Source: an uncultured Microbacterium sp. (GTDB taxonomy: Bacteria; Actinomycetota; Actinomycetes; Actinomycetales; Microbacteriaceae). From it: 51,367 nucleotides of DNA. The notes beneath the pieces were generated by a model. The model saw nothing but the letters and a program-made list of their open reading frames with translations, did not search any database and was not told where the DNA came from. Positions 35,694-44,382 of the stretch are shown one piece after another (position 1 is the stretch's first letter; the number at the start of each line of letters is the position of its first letter). The position numbers and the translations under genes were made by a program. The stretch is taken from the NCBI RefSeq assembly GCF_947632095.1, contig NZ_CANROA010000013.1:1-51367 (forward strand), read 5' to 3'.

Positions 35694-36137
35694 ATGAGCT
35701 CCATCGAAACCCGCTCTCGGATGACCGGAATCGGTCGCGTCCTCGTCATCGTCTACGCCGTCATGGCCATGGCCGCGACCGGACGCAGTTTCGTGCAGGT
35801 CGTCCGCAAATTCGACGAGGCGCCACTGGCGTACTCGTTGTCCGCGGCGGCCGCTGTCGTCTACATCCTGGCGACGCTCGCGCTGATCCTGGCGGGCAGG
35901 AGGGGCTGGTACACGGTCGCGTGGGTCGCGATCGTCTTCGAGCTGGTCGGCGTGATCGTCGTCGGCGGCCTCAGCATCCTCGCCCCCGATCTCTTCCAGC
36001 ACGACTCGGTCTGGTCGATGTTCGGCCGCGGCTATGTGTTCATCCCACTGGTTCTGCCGATCTTCGGACTGTGGTGGCTGAGCAAGCACCGCCCGGCATC
36101 GGCCGTGCACGATGCTCCGGCGGAGGCGACTGCGTGA
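35694..36137 (+). CDS. Small membrane protein between truB and ribF
   Basis: The 147-residue protein has four hydrophobic segments (about residues 11-31, 44-65, 74-97 and 113-132) and the repeated feature RxxW near the third (AGRRGWYTVAWVAIVFELVG). No known family is obvious to me. ATG 35694 is 10 bases after TAGAAT (35678-35683), a good -10 element; the ATG at 35682 is probably too close. Its stop overlaps the ribF GTG by four bases, so it is coupled to ribF. Confidence 0.78.
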   Translation: MSSIETRSRMTGIGRVLVIVYAVMAMAATGRSFVQVVRKFDEAPLAYSLSAAAAVVYILATLALILAGRRGWYTVAWVAIVFELVGVIVVGGLSILAPDLFQHDSVWSMFGRGYVFIPLVLPIFGLWWLSKHRPASAVHDAPAEATA

Positions 36138-37090
36138 TCATCTTCCGCGACCCGGCGGAGGTGCCGGAGAGCTTCGGGCCTTCGGCCGTCGCGATCGGCA
36201 AATTCGATGGCGTGCACGCGGGGCATCGTGAGGTGATCGCGCGTCTGCAGGCGGATGCCGCGGCCACGGGTGCCCGTGCAGTGGCGGTCACCTTCGACCG
36301 CAATCCGCTCGCTCTGCTGCGCCCGGATCTGTGCCCCGACAACGTCGTGTCGGTCGAGCGCAAGCTCGAGCTGCTGGGGGAACTGGGCCTGGACGCCACG
36401 CTCGTTCTGGCATTCGATGAGGCTCTGGCCTCGCTGAGCGCGGAGGCCTTCGTCGAGCAGATCCTCGTGGGTGCTCTGCAGGTGACTGCCGTGCTCGTGG
36501 GCGAGGACTTCCGATTCGGGCACCGCGGCGCCGGCACTCCCGATCTGCTGCGGGAGCTCGGGCCGCGCTACGGATTCACGGTCGATGTCGTCGAGGACGT
36601 CTACATCGAGGGCTCCGATCGACGCGTCTCCTCGAGCTGGGTGCGCGAGCTGCTCGCGGCCGGCGATGTGCGCGCGGCGGCTCGAGTCCTCGGGCGTTCG
36701 GTCGATGTGCGCGGGGAGGTGGTGCACGGGCTCAAGCGCGGGCGCGAGCTCGGCTTCCCGACGGCGAACCTCTCGGAGCGCGTCGATGCATTCGTCCCGG
36801 CCGATGGTGTCTACGCCGGCTGGCTGGTCGACCATGACACCGGCATCCGGCATCCGGCGGCGGTGTCGGTGGGCACGAATCCCACATTCGACGATGTGCT
36901 GGTGCGTCAGGTCGAGGCGCATGTCATCGATGAGGATTCGCTCGACCTGTACGGACATGATGTGTCGGTCGAATTCGTCGAGCGGCTGCGCGGAATGGTC
37001 GCCTTCAACGGCATCGAAGAGCTGATGACGCAGATGGCTGCCGACGTCGTCGCTGCGCGGACGCTGTTGCTCGGGGCCTCCGAGGCCTGA
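36134..37090 (+). CDS. ribF: Bifunctional riboflavin kinase/FAD synthetase
   Basis: The 318-residue enzyme makes FMN from riboflavin and then FAD. The N-terminal adenylyltransferase half has AIGKFDGVHAGHREVI (residues ~20-35) and VGEDFRFGHRGAG. The C-terminal kinase half has KRGRELGFPTANL and VYAGWL...VSVGTNPTF with conserved metal/ATP residues. GTG 36134 overlaps the preceding gene's stop by four bases, which fixes the start and shows translational coupling. It ends the operon; a 208-bp gap to the SNF2 gene follows and contains a promoter-like element and a structured leader. Confidence 0.96.
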   Translation: MIIFRDPAEVPESFGPSAVAIGKFDGVHAGHREVIARLQADAAATGARAVAVTFDRNPLALLRPDLCPDNVVSVERKLELLGELGLDATLVLAFDEALASLSAEAFVEQILVGALQVTAVLVGEDFRFGHRGAGTPDLLRELGPRYGFTVDVVEDVYIEGSDRRVSSSWVRELLAAGDVRAAARVLGRSVDVRGEVVHGLKRGRELGFPTANLSERVDAFVPADGVYAGWLVDHDTGIRHPAAVSVGTNPTFDDVLVRQVEAHVIDEDSLDLYGHDVSVEFVERLRGMVAFNGIEELMTQMAADVVAARTLLLGASEA

Positions 37091-37140
37091 GATCCTGGCC
37101 GAGGGGCCCGGCGCGCCTGCGTTTTCTCGGCAGGATGCCG

Positions 37141-37298
37141 TAAACTGTCCGCGGGTTCACCCCGTACGCCCGCCTCATCGGCACCGCGACGCGAACCCGA
37201 GGACGTCCGCACGGTCCTGGCTCGCGCCACACGCGGACGATACGTACGGCACGATTCGCCTCTGAACGGCGTTTCGGTATTTCACGCTCAGGAGGAGC
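37141..37298 (+). promoter_or_regulatory. Promoter and structured 5' leader of the SNF2-type helicase gene
   Basis: TAAACT at 37141-37146 is a good -10 element, giving a leader of about 145 bases. GTCC-G-CGGGTTC (37147-37158) pairs with GAACCCG-A-GGAC (37193-37204) in 11 bp around a single G-A mismatch. Next, GTCCGC (37205-37210) pairs with GCGGAC (37233-37238). AGGAGG just before the ATG at 37299 is the ribosome binding site. I see no known riboswitch signature. Confidence 0.55.
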
Positions 37299-39452
37299 AT
37301 GCCGACTACGGCAACCGCCGCGACGCGGCGCAAGAAGACATCCCGTCGTGATGACGAGGCCCCGCTGATTCCCATCCTCGCGCGCAAGGTGCGTGAGATC
37401 GAGGCCAAGACGCAGCGCGGAAAGCTCGGGCCGACGAACCGGGTCAAGTTCCAGGTGATCGCCTTCCTGGTGCGCGAGGAGCGCGCCCGGGTGAAGGCGG
37501 ATGCCGCGCTCGGCGACTCGGCGCGCGCAGAACTGCTCAAGCGACTTGACGGCGTCGCGACGATCCTCGCGAAGACGGCGGCGCGCGACACCTCCCTGAT
37601 CCAGCTCCTCGAGGCGGATCAGGCGACGAGCCCTGTCGCCAAGCGCATGCGCCGGGACTGGCTGCTCGAATCCGGTGCGGAACTCGCGCCGGAGGAGCTG
37701 GTCATCAGCGACGCTGCGCCGGTCCGCGAGCCTGTGGTTCCCGCTGCCCTTGCGGAGCGTCAGGTGACGCCTCCATCGCTGGAGGCGCGCCAGTTGGCCA
37801 ATCCGTTCCTCGCGCCGGATCTCACGCCGCGCGAGACGACCACTCCGCGTCGGCGTCTGGACGACTGGGAGCTCATGGGCCCCCTGTACAAGGCCTTCGA
37901 AACCGGGGCGGGCGGAGCATCCGCGACCATGGAGCTGCCTCCGGTTCCGGAGTACGACCACATCTCGCCGCGCGGACTGGAGATCATGGTCCACCAGTCG
38001 CGCTTCCTGGAGTCTGTGCGCGCCGGGCATCGCTCCTTCCTGCTCGCCGACGAGCCGGGACTCGGCAAGACCGCGCAGTCCGTGCTCGCGGCGTCGCTGG
38101 CGGATGCCTACCCGCTGCTGGTCGTGGTGCCCAACGTCGTGAAGATGAACTGGGCTCGCGAGGTCGAGCGCTGGACGCCGCAGCGCCGTGCGACCGTGAT
38201 CCAGGGCGATGGCCAGGACGTGGATGCCTTCGCCGATGTCTTCATCGTGAATTACGAGATCCTCGACCGTCATCTGTCGTGGCTCGGCGAGATCGGGCTG
38301 AAGGGCATGGTCGTCGATGAGGCGCACTTCATCAAGAACCTCTCCTCTCAGCGGTCGCAGAACGTTCTCGCGCTCGCCTCGCGGATCCGTGAGCGCATGC
38401 GCAACCCGCTCCTGATGGCGTTGACGGGAACACCGCTGATCAACGACGTCGAGGACTTCGACGCGATCTGGCGTTTCCTGGGCTGGACGACGGGGGAGAA
38501 GCCCGGTCCCGAGCTCATGGAGAAGCTCGACGCGACCGGTCACACCCCCGCAGACAAGGCCTTCTATCCCGAAGCGCGTGACGCCGTCATCTCGATGGGC
38601 ATCGTCCGTCGCAAGAAGAAGGACGTCGCCGCAGACCTGCCGGACAAGCTCGTCGCTGACCTGCCGGTGCAGCTCGATGACGACTTCGGCCGCAGCATCC
38701 GTCAGGCGGAGCGCGAGCTCGGCGAGCGTCTGGCCGCAAAGTACCGCCGGATCGTGGAGGCCCGCGGGGACCGGGGCGATGCGCGCTCCCGAAACCTGTC
38801 TCAGGGCATGATCGACGAGGACATTGTCCGTCTGGTCGCGACGGGCGAGCTCGAGGAATCGAAGGCCGCCGGCACCGGGGGAGACAACGTCTTCACCATG
38901 GTGCGCAAGATCGGCCAGGCGAAGGCCGTGCTCTCCGCCGACTACGCGGCGCAGTTGCAGCGCTCCGTGGGCAAGGTCGTCTTCTTCGCGAAGCACATCG
39001 ACGTCATGGATCAGGCGGAGGCGCACTTCGCGGCATCCGGCATCCGCTATGTCTCGATCCGCGGCGACCAGTCGACGCCCGCGCGCCAGCAGGCGATCGA
39101 CGACTTCAACGGCGATGAGAACGTCGGCATCGCCGTGTGCTCGCTCACCGCGGCCGGCGTCGGACTCAACCTGCAGGCGGCATCCAACGTCGTTCTCGCC
39201 GAGCTGAGCTGGACCGCTGCCGAACAGACCCAGGCGATCGACCGGGTCCACCGCATCGGTCAGGATGAACCGGTCACGGCGTGGCGGATCATCGCGGCGC
39301 ACACGATCGATACGAAGATCGCCGAGCTCATCGATCAGAAGCAGGGGCTCGCCGCCCGGGCCCTCGACGGTGAGGCCGTCGATGAGACGGCGAGCGAGTC
39401 GGTGCAGCTGGCGGCGCTCATGCATCTGCTGCGGGAGGCTCTCGGGGACTGA
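37299..39452 (+). CDS. SNF2-family DEAD/DEAH-box ATPase (Swi2/Snf2 helicase-like)
   Basis: The 717-residue protein has a Lys-rich N-terminal ~20 residues and an alpha-helical N-terminal domain. The two RecA-like lobes of SNF2 proteins follow: motif I LLADEPGLGKTAQ (about residue 250), motif Ia VVPNVVKMNW, motif II VDEAHFIKN (about 340), motif III LTGTPLIND (about 373), motif V VCSLTAAGVGLNLQ and motif VI QAIDRVHRIGQ (about 650). It translocates on double-stranded DNA and may remodel protein-DNA complexes; in bacteria a role in restarting RNA polymerase (like RapA) is possible but not shown here. Adjacent genes are unrelated. AGGAGG precedes the ATG. Confidence 0.92.
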   Translation: MPTTATAATRRKKTSRRDDEAPLIPILARKVREIEAKTQRGKLGPTNRVKFQVIAFLVREERARVKADAALGDSARAELLKRLDGVATILAKTAARDTSLIQLLEADQATSPVAKRMRRDWLLESGAELAPEELVISDAAPVREPVVPAALAERQVTPPSLEARQLANPFLAPDLTPRETTTPRRRLDDWELMGPLYKAFETGAGGASATMELPPVPEYDHISPRGLEIMVHQSRFLESVRAGHRSFLLADEPGLGKTAQSVLAASLADAYPLLVVVPNVVKMNWAREVERWTPQRRATVIQGDGQDVDAFADVFIVNYEILDRHLSWLGEIGLKGMVVDEAHFIKNLSSQRSQNVLALASRIRERMRNPLLMALTGTPLINDVEDFDAIWRFLGWTTGEKPGPELMEKLDATGHTPADKAFYPEARDAVISMGIVRRKKKDVAADLPDKLVADLPVQLDDDFGRSIRQAERELGERLAAKYRRIVEARGDRGDARSRNLSQGMIDEDIVRLVATGELEESKAAGTGGDNVFTMVRKIGQAKAVLSADYAAQLQRSVGKVVFFAKHIDVMDQAEAHFAASGIRYVSIRGDQSTPARQQAIDDFNGDENVGIAVCSLTAAGVGLNLQAASNVVLAELSWTAAEQTQAIDRVHRIGQDEPVTAWRIIAAHTIDTKIAELIDQKQGLAARALDGEAVDETASESVQLAALMHLLREALGD

Positions 39453-39463
39453 CACCCTCGCTC

Positions 39464-39500
39464 AAGGGGCGTAAGAATTTGGATTCTTACGCCCCTTTTT
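39464..39500 (+). terminator. Strong intrinsic terminator after the SNF2 gene
   Basis: AAGGGGCGTAAGAAT (39464-39478) and ATTCTTACGCCCCTT (39483-39497) form a perfect 15-bp stem with loop TTGG and a T-tail ending at 39500. It is one of the few AT-containing stems in this GC-rich window. Confidence 0.95.
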
Positions 39501-39526
39501 GCGTCTTTTTCGTCGTTTTATCGAAG

Positions 39527-39553
39527 TTCCGTGAAATCAGATGTCTCACGGAA
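39527..39553. promoter_or_regulatory. Palindrome upstream of pfkA, candidate operator
   Basis: TTCCGTGA (39527-39534) and TCACGGAA (39546-39553) are perfect 8-bp inverted arms separated by 11 bases. It lies about 55 bp before a TAGGGT -10-like element (39608-39613) for pfkA and has no terminator features, so a dimeric regulator site is possible. No candidate regulator is encoded next to it. Confidence 0.4.
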
Positions 39554-39669
39554 GCAAGATCGTGGATTCTCATCGTCCTCGAATGGCGTCTGGGGGCGGA
39601 TGCCCACTAGGGTCGAGAACAGGCAACGTCGCCCGACCACCTCCCCTCGAAACGTCTGAAGGCAGCAGC

Positions 39670-40698
39670 ATGAAGATCGGCATCCTCACCAGCGGCGGCG
39701 ACTGCCCCGGCCTCAACGCGGTCATCCGCGGAATCGTCCTCAAGGGGACCACCACCTACGATCTCGAGTTCGTCGGAATCCGTGACGGATGGCGCGGCGT
39801 CGTCGAGGGCGACTTCATGCCGCTGACGCGCCACGAGGTCAAGGGACTCTCGAAGGTCGGCGGCACGATCCTCGGCACCAGCCGCACGAACCCCTACGAG
39901 GGCGACCGCGGCGGTGCGGAGAACATTGCCAAGACCCTCTACGGGCACAAGATCGACGGCATCGTCGCGATCGGCGGCGAGGGCACCCTCGCGGCGGCCG
40001 ACCGGCTCGCGAAGGACGGGCTGAACGTGCTCGGCGTTCCGAAGACCATCGACAACGACCTGCGCGCCACTGACTACTCGTTCGGCTTCGACACCGCCGT
40101 CAACATCGCCACCGACGCGATGGACCGCCTGCGCACCACCGGTGACTCCCACCAGCGCTGCATGGTCGCCGAGGTCATGGGCCGCCACGTGGGCTGGATC
40201 GCCCTGCACGCGGGCATGGCCGCCGGCGCGCACGTGATCTGCATCCCCGAGGTGCCCATGTCGATCGATGAGATCGCCGCGCAGGTCACGAGCGCCCACG
40301 ACCGCGGACGCGCACCGCTGGTCGTCGTCTCGGAGGGCTTCAAGCTCGAGGGGATGGACGAGGCCTACAGCGATAAGGGGCTGGACGCCTTTAACCGTCC
40401 GCGCCTGGGCGGGATCGGCGACCAGCTCGCGCCGCTCATCGAGCAGATCACGGGTGTTGAGACCCGTGCCACGATCCTCGGCCACATCCAGCGAGGCGGC
40501 TCGCCTTCGGGCTTCGACCGCGTCCTCGCCACGCGTCTGGGGCTGCACGCCGCCGACGCGATCGTCGAGGGCGCCTGGGGGCAGATGGTCGCCATGAAGG
40601 GGACCGACATCGTCCGGGTGCCGTTCGAGGAGGCGCTCGGAGAGCTGAACACCGTGCCGCGCTACCGCTATGACGAGGCCGCAGCGCTCTTCGGCTGA
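39670..40698 (+). CDS. pfkA: 6-phosphofructokinase (group III, probably ATP-dependent)
   Basis: The 342-residue enzyme phosphorylates fructose 6-phosphate. It has GILTSGGDCPGLNAVIRG at the N-terminus, the nucleotide-site GGEGTL (about residue 100) and the catalytic PKTIDNDL (about 121). In this family Gly in GG(E/D)GT favours ATP, whereas Asp there favours pyrophosphate, and Lys in PKTIDND occurs in both group-III ATP and PPi enzymes. I therefore predict ATP. Start ATG 39670 follows AAGG; the ATG at 39541 is upstream of the promoter. It is convergent with the S9 peptidase across a bidirectional terminator. Confidence 0.94.
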   Translation: MKIGILTSGGDCPGLNAVIRGIVLKGTTTYDLEFVGIRDGWRGVVEGDFMPLTRHEVKGLSKVGGTILGTSRTNPYEGDRGGAENIAKTLYGHKIDGIVAIGGEGTLAAADRLAKDGLNVLGVPKTIDNDLRATDYSFGFDTAVNIATDAMDRLRTTGDSHQRCMVAEVMGRHVGWIALHAGMAAGAHVICIPEVPMSIDEIAAQVTSAHDRGRAPLVVVSEGFKLEGMDEAYSDKGLDAFNRPRLGGIGDQLAPLIEQITGVETRATILGHIQRGGSPSGFDRVLATRLGLHAADAIVEGAWGQMVAMKGTDIVRVPFEEALGELNTVPRYRYDEAAALFG

Positions 40699-40708
40699 TC
40701 CTCTCTCC

Positions 40709-40750
40709 TGACGATGCCGCCCCGGGGATGTTCCCGGGGCGGCATCGTCA
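40709..40750. terminator. Bidirectional terminator between pfkA and the S9 peptidase
   Basis: TGACGATGCCGCCCCGGG (40709-40726) and CCCGGGGCGGCATCGTCA (40733-40750) form an 18-bp perfect stem with a 6-base loop. It lies between convergent genes and can serve both strands. Confidence 0.93.
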
Positions 40751-40763
40751 TCGTGGACCGGAG

Positions 40764-42857
40764 TCAGGCCAGGCCGAGCACGTCGAACATCCAGGCGAGT
40801 TCGAACGCCCGCTCCTTCCAGGAGTTGTAGCGGCCGCTGACACCGCCGTGGCCGGCAGCCATCTCGCACTTGAGGAGCACGTCCGCCGCGCCGGCCTCCC
40901 GCAGCCGGGCGACCCACTTCGCGGGCTCGACGTACAGGACGCGGGTGTCGTTGATCGAGGTCATGGCGAGGATGCGCGGGTAGGCAGCGCCCTCGCGGAC
41001 GTTCTCGTAGGGGCTGTACGACTTCATGTACGCGTACACGTCCGCACCGTGAAGAGGGTCGCCCCACTCGTCCCATTCGATAACTGTCAGGGGAAGAGAC
41101 GGGTCGAGAATGCTCGTCAGCGGATCGACGAACGGCACGGATGCGAGGATTCCGGCGAACGCTTCGGGCGCGAGGTTCGCGACAGCCCCCATGAGCAGGC
41201 CACCGGCGCTGCCGCCCTCGGCGACCAGACGATCGGCGCTGGTGACGCCGCTGTCGATGAGGTGCTGTGCGCAGGCCACGAAGTCGGTGAAGGTGTTCTT
41301 CTTGGCCAGGAGCTTGCCGTCCTCGTACCACTGCCTGCCCATCTCTCCGCCGCCGCGTACGTGCGCCACGGCGAAGATCACGCCGCGATCGAGTTCGCTG
41401 AGGCGGGCCACGGAGAATCCGGGATCGATGGAGTGCTCATAGGACCCGTATCCGTACAGGTGCACGGGACGGGTCTCGTCGCCGGGGGAGCCGAAGGACG
41501 TCTTCCACACGAGGGAGATCGGCACACGTGTGCCATCGGACGCTGTGGCCCATCGCCGCTCCTGCGCGTAGGAGCCCGGCTCGAAGCCCCCCAGCACAGG
41601 CTGGCGCTTGCGCAGCACGAGGTCGCGGGTCGCGAGATCCAGGTCGTACACGGTGCTGGGCGTGACGAACGAGGCGTACGCGAGGCGGAGGAACGGCGCA
41701 TGCCACTCCGGGTTCCCGGCGGGCCAGGCGGAGAACAGGGGCTCCTCGAAGGCGAGTTCCTCGACGGTATCCGTGGCGTAGTCGAGAAGTCCGATCCGCT
41801 CGAGGCCCTCGCTGCGATAGGCGAGGACCGCGAAGTCGCGGAAGCAGTCCGCATCCAGCAGCCGACGCCCCGGCGTATGAGGCACGACGACCCGCCGCTG
41901 ACCGCGGGGGTCGGCGGCGGAGACCGAGACGAGCTCGAAGTCGAGTGCGTTGTCGTTGTGCAGGATGTAGAGCCGGTCCTCGCCGTCGACCACGGCGTGC
42001 TCGAGCGAGTATTCGACGCCCTCGGTGCGTGGCCAGACGAGCCGGGGCTCGGCGGTGATGTCGCCGGCGAGGTCGACGAGATACTCCTCGCTCGTGACGC
42101 TCGAACCGACGCCGATGACGAGGTAGCGGTGGCTGCGGGTGATCCCGGCCCCGAGCCAGAATCGCTCATCCGGCTCGTGGAACAGCTTCACGTCGTCCGC
42201 GACATCGGTGCCCAAACGGTGCAGCCAGAGGGTGTCGGGGCGCCAGGCCTCGTCGCGAGTCGTGTAGATGATGGCGTTGCCGTCGGGAGTGAAGAAGCCG
42301 CCGCCGGTGCGGGGGATCTCATCTGCGAGCGTCTCGCCGGTGGTGAGGTCGCGCACCTTGATCGTGTAGAGCTCATCGCCCTCGTAGTCGGGTGCCCACA
42401 GCAGCCTGGTCGCGTCGTCGGAGGTCGCGAAAGAGCCGAGGGAGAAGAACTCGTGCCCCTCGGCCTCGGCGTTGCCGTCGAGCAGGATCTGCTCGCCGGG
42501 CACCGGGACGCCGGGCTCGAGGACCGGGGGAGTCCAGTCGTCCGGCGCAGCAGCGGCTCGGCAGTGGATGCTGTACTGAGCGCCCTCTTCGCTGCGGCTG
42601 TAGTACCACCAGTCGCCGCGGCGGGTCGGGACGGAGAGGTCGGTCTCCTGGACGCGCCCCTTGATCTCCTGGAAGATCTGCTCCCGCAGCGGCTCCAGAT
42701 GAGCCGTCATGGCATCGGTGTGCGCGTTCTCGGCGTCGAGGTGGGAGATGAGCTCGGGGGACTCCTTCTCGCGCATCCACTCGTAGGGGTCGTCGAAGAC
42801 ATCCCCGTGGTGGGTGCGGAGCTGGGAGCGGCGGGCGGCAATCGGAGCATTCGTCAC
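40764..42857 (-). CDS. S9 family prolyl oligopeptidase (oligopeptidase B-like)
   Basis: The 697-residue serine peptidase has an N-terminal seven-bladed beta-propeller and a C-terminal alpha/beta-hydrolase domain. The nucleophile region is AEGGSAGGLLMGAVAN (about residue 540), with the catalytic Asp and His expected in INDTRVLYVEPAKWV and AAGHGGVSGR. It has no signal peptide and should be cytosolic. Oligopeptidase B cleaves small peptides after basic residues; the substrate preference here is inferred. TAGCGT at 42869-42864 (minus strand) is six bases before GTG 42857. It is divergent from the Pit transporter. Confidence 0.92.
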   Translation of the reverse strand: MTNAPIAARRSQLRTHHGDVFDDPYEWMREKESPELISHLDAENAHTDAMTAHLEPLREQIFQEIKGRVQETDLSVPTRRGDWWYYSRSEEGAQYSIHCRAAAAPDDWTPPVLEPGVPVPGEQILLDGNAEAEGHEFFSLGSFATSDDATRLLWAPDYEGDELYTIKVRDLTTGETLADEIPRTGGGFFTPDGNAIIYTTRDEAWRPDTLWLHRLGTDVADDVKLFHEPDERFWLGAGITRSHRYLVIGVGSSVTSEEYLVDLAGDITAEPRLVWPRTEGVEYSLEHAVVDGEDRLYILHNDNALDFELVSVSAADPRGQRRVVVPHTPGRRLLDADCFRDFAVLAYRSEGLERIGLLDYATDTVEELAFEEPLFSAWPAGNPEWHAPFLRLAYASFVTPSTVYDLDLATRDLVLRKRQPVLGGFEPGSYAQERRWATASDGTRVPISLVWKTSFGSPGDETRPVHLYGYGSYEHSIDPGFSVARLSELDRGVIFAVAHVRGGGEMGRQWYEDGKLLAKKNTFTDFVACAQHLIDSGVTSADRLVAEGGSAGGLLMGAVANLAPEAFAGILASVPFVDPLTSILDPSLPLTVIEWDEWGDPLHGADVYAYMKSYSPYENVREGAAYPRILAMTSINDTRVLYVEPAKWVARLREAGAADVLLKCEMAAGHGGVSGRYNSWKERAFELAWMFDVLGLA

Positions 42858-42917
42858 GAGTCAACGCTAGCCGCTGTCGAGTTGACCGGAGGCGATGTCG
42901 GTGCGAGGATTTATCGG

Positions 42918-42950
42918 GGCCGGTTAACGGAAGAAAAACCCGCGGTGAAC
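42918..42950 (-). promoter_or_regulatory. Three contiguous 11-bp repeats before the Pit transporter, PHO-box-like
   Basis: Read on the minus strand: GTTCACCGCGG (42950-42940), GTTTTTCTTCC (42939-42929) and GTTAACCGGCC (42928-42918). The units are exactly abutting and each starts with GTT. PHO boxes bound by PhoP in Streptomyces are direct repeats of an 11-bp unit beginning GTTCA or GGTCA. Only the first unit is close to that; the others match at GTT plus partial positions. A TTGACC-N17-GAGGAT promoter (42882-42910) lies just upstream on the plus strand. Confidence 0.4.
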
Positions 42951-43011
42951 TCTTCGTTCGTCACGCCGATCACGTCGGCATCTCCCTTCTTCGTCGAACC
43001 GAAAGCAAACG

Positions 43012-44382
43012 GTGGAAACCGCAGTCCTCATTGTCGTGCTGGTCATCTTGCTGGCACTCTTCTTCGACTTCACCAACGGCTTCCATGACACCGCGAATGC
43101 GATGGCCACGCCCATCGCGACCGGTGCTCTGAAGCCCAAGACGGCCGTCCTGCTGGCCGCGGTGCTCAACCTCATCGGCGCATTCCTGTCGACAGAGGTC
43201 TCCAAGACCGTCTCGCACGGCATCATCAACGAGGCCTCGATCCTCCAAGCCGGCGCCGAGCTATTCCTGGCCGTGATCTTCGCCGGTCTCATCGGCGCGA
43301 TCACCTGGAACATGCTCACCTGGCTCCTGGGGCTGCCCTCCAGCTCCTCGCATGCGCTGTTCGGCGGTCTGATCGGCGCCACGCTCGTCGGCGTGGGATT
43401 GGGCGGCATCGACTTCGGCATGGTGCTCTCCAAGATCGTTCTGCCTGCGCTGATCGCGCCGCTGACGGCGGGAATCATCGCGTTCGCCGCGACGAAGATC
43501 GCCTACTCGGTCACGCGCCGCTACGACGGCAAGCCGGATGGCCGCGACGGCTTCCGCTGGGGACAGATCTTCACCTCGTCGCTCGTGGCGCTCGCGCACG
43601 GAACCAACGACGCGCAGAAGACCATGGGCGTCATCACCCTCGCCCTCATCACGATCGGCTGGCAGAGCTCCGATCACGCCGATCCGTACCTCTGGGTCAT
43701 CATCGCCTGTGCCGTGACGATCGCGCTGGGCACGTACCTCGGTGGCTGGCGCATCATCCGCACGCTCGGCAAGGGCCTCACCGACGTCAAGCCGGCGCAG
43801 GGCTTCGCGGCGGAGAGCTCGACGGCGGCCACCATCCTCGCTTCCAGCGCGCTCGGATTCGCCCTGTCGACCACGCAGGTCGCCTCCGGCTCGGTGATCG
43901 GTTCCGGCCTCGGTCGCCGCGGCTCGGCTGTCCGCTGGGGCACCGCCGGGCGCATCGCCATCGGCTGGCTGCTCACGCTGCCCGCTGCCGCGTCCGTGGG
44001 CGCCATCGCGGCGCTCATGGTCGTGTGGCTCGGGAACTGGGGAGTGGCGATCGACGCGGTCCTCGCGCTGGTCGTCATCATCGGCCTGTACCTGCGCTCG
44101 AAGGTCAACGCGGTCACGCCCGACAACGCGATGAGCGATGTCGCCGAGTCCGGTCACGCGATCGAGCTTCCCGAGAACCCTCCGCCGACGCGTCGTCAGC
44201 AGCGCATCCTCGATGCCAAGGCCGAGGCGAAGGCGCGCGCGAAGGCGAAGGCCGACGCCCGTGAGAAGGCGAAGGCCGACGCGAAGGCGAAGGCCAAGTC
44301 CCGTGACAAGAAGGCGAAGAAGCAGGCGGCGAATGCCGCCGAGGACTCCTCTCCGGCAACCGACAAGGAGGCCGGCGCATGA
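43012..44382 (+). CDS. PiT family inorganic phosphate transporter
   Basis: The 456-residue membrane protein has roughly ten helices and the two PiT signatures: DFTNGFHDTANAMATPIATG (residues ~19-38) and LAHGTNDAQKTMGVITLA (~200-217). It takes up phosphate with a cation, mainly as a metal-phosphate complex. The C-terminal ~75 residues are cytoplasmic and extremely Lys/Ala-rich (AKAKADAREKAKADAKAKAK), unlike the core. GTG 43012 was taken as the start because homology begins there; its ribosome binding site is weak. The next gene's ATG overlaps its stop by four bases. Confidence 0.93.
   Translation: METAVLIVVLVILLALFFDFTNGFHDTANAMATPIATGALKPKTAVLLAAVLNLIGAFLSTEVSKTVSHGIINEASILQAGAELFLAVIFAGLIGAITWNMLTWLLGLPSSSSHALFGGLIGATLVGVGLGGIDFGMVLSKIVLPALIAPLTAGIIAFAATKIAYSVTRRYDGKPDGRDGFRWGQIFTSSLVALAHGTNDAQKTMGVITLALITIGWQSSDHADPYLWVIIACAVTIALGTYLGGWRIIRTLGKGLTDVKPAQGFAAESSTAATILASSALGFALSTTQVASGSVIGSGLGRRGSAVRWGTAGRIAIGWLLTLPAAASVGAIAALMVVWLGNWGVAIDAVLALVVIIGLYLRSKVNAVTPDNAMSDVAESGHAIELPENPPPTRRQQRILDAKAEAKARAKAKADAREKAKADAKAKAKSRDKKAKKQAANAAEDSSPATDKEAGA

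Noticed and set aside
37147..37260. A tRNA gene in the leader before the SNF2 gene, because of GGTTC and GAACC sequences
   Set aside because: No acceptor stem, anticodon arm or CCA-proximal pairing could be arranged into a cloverleaf.
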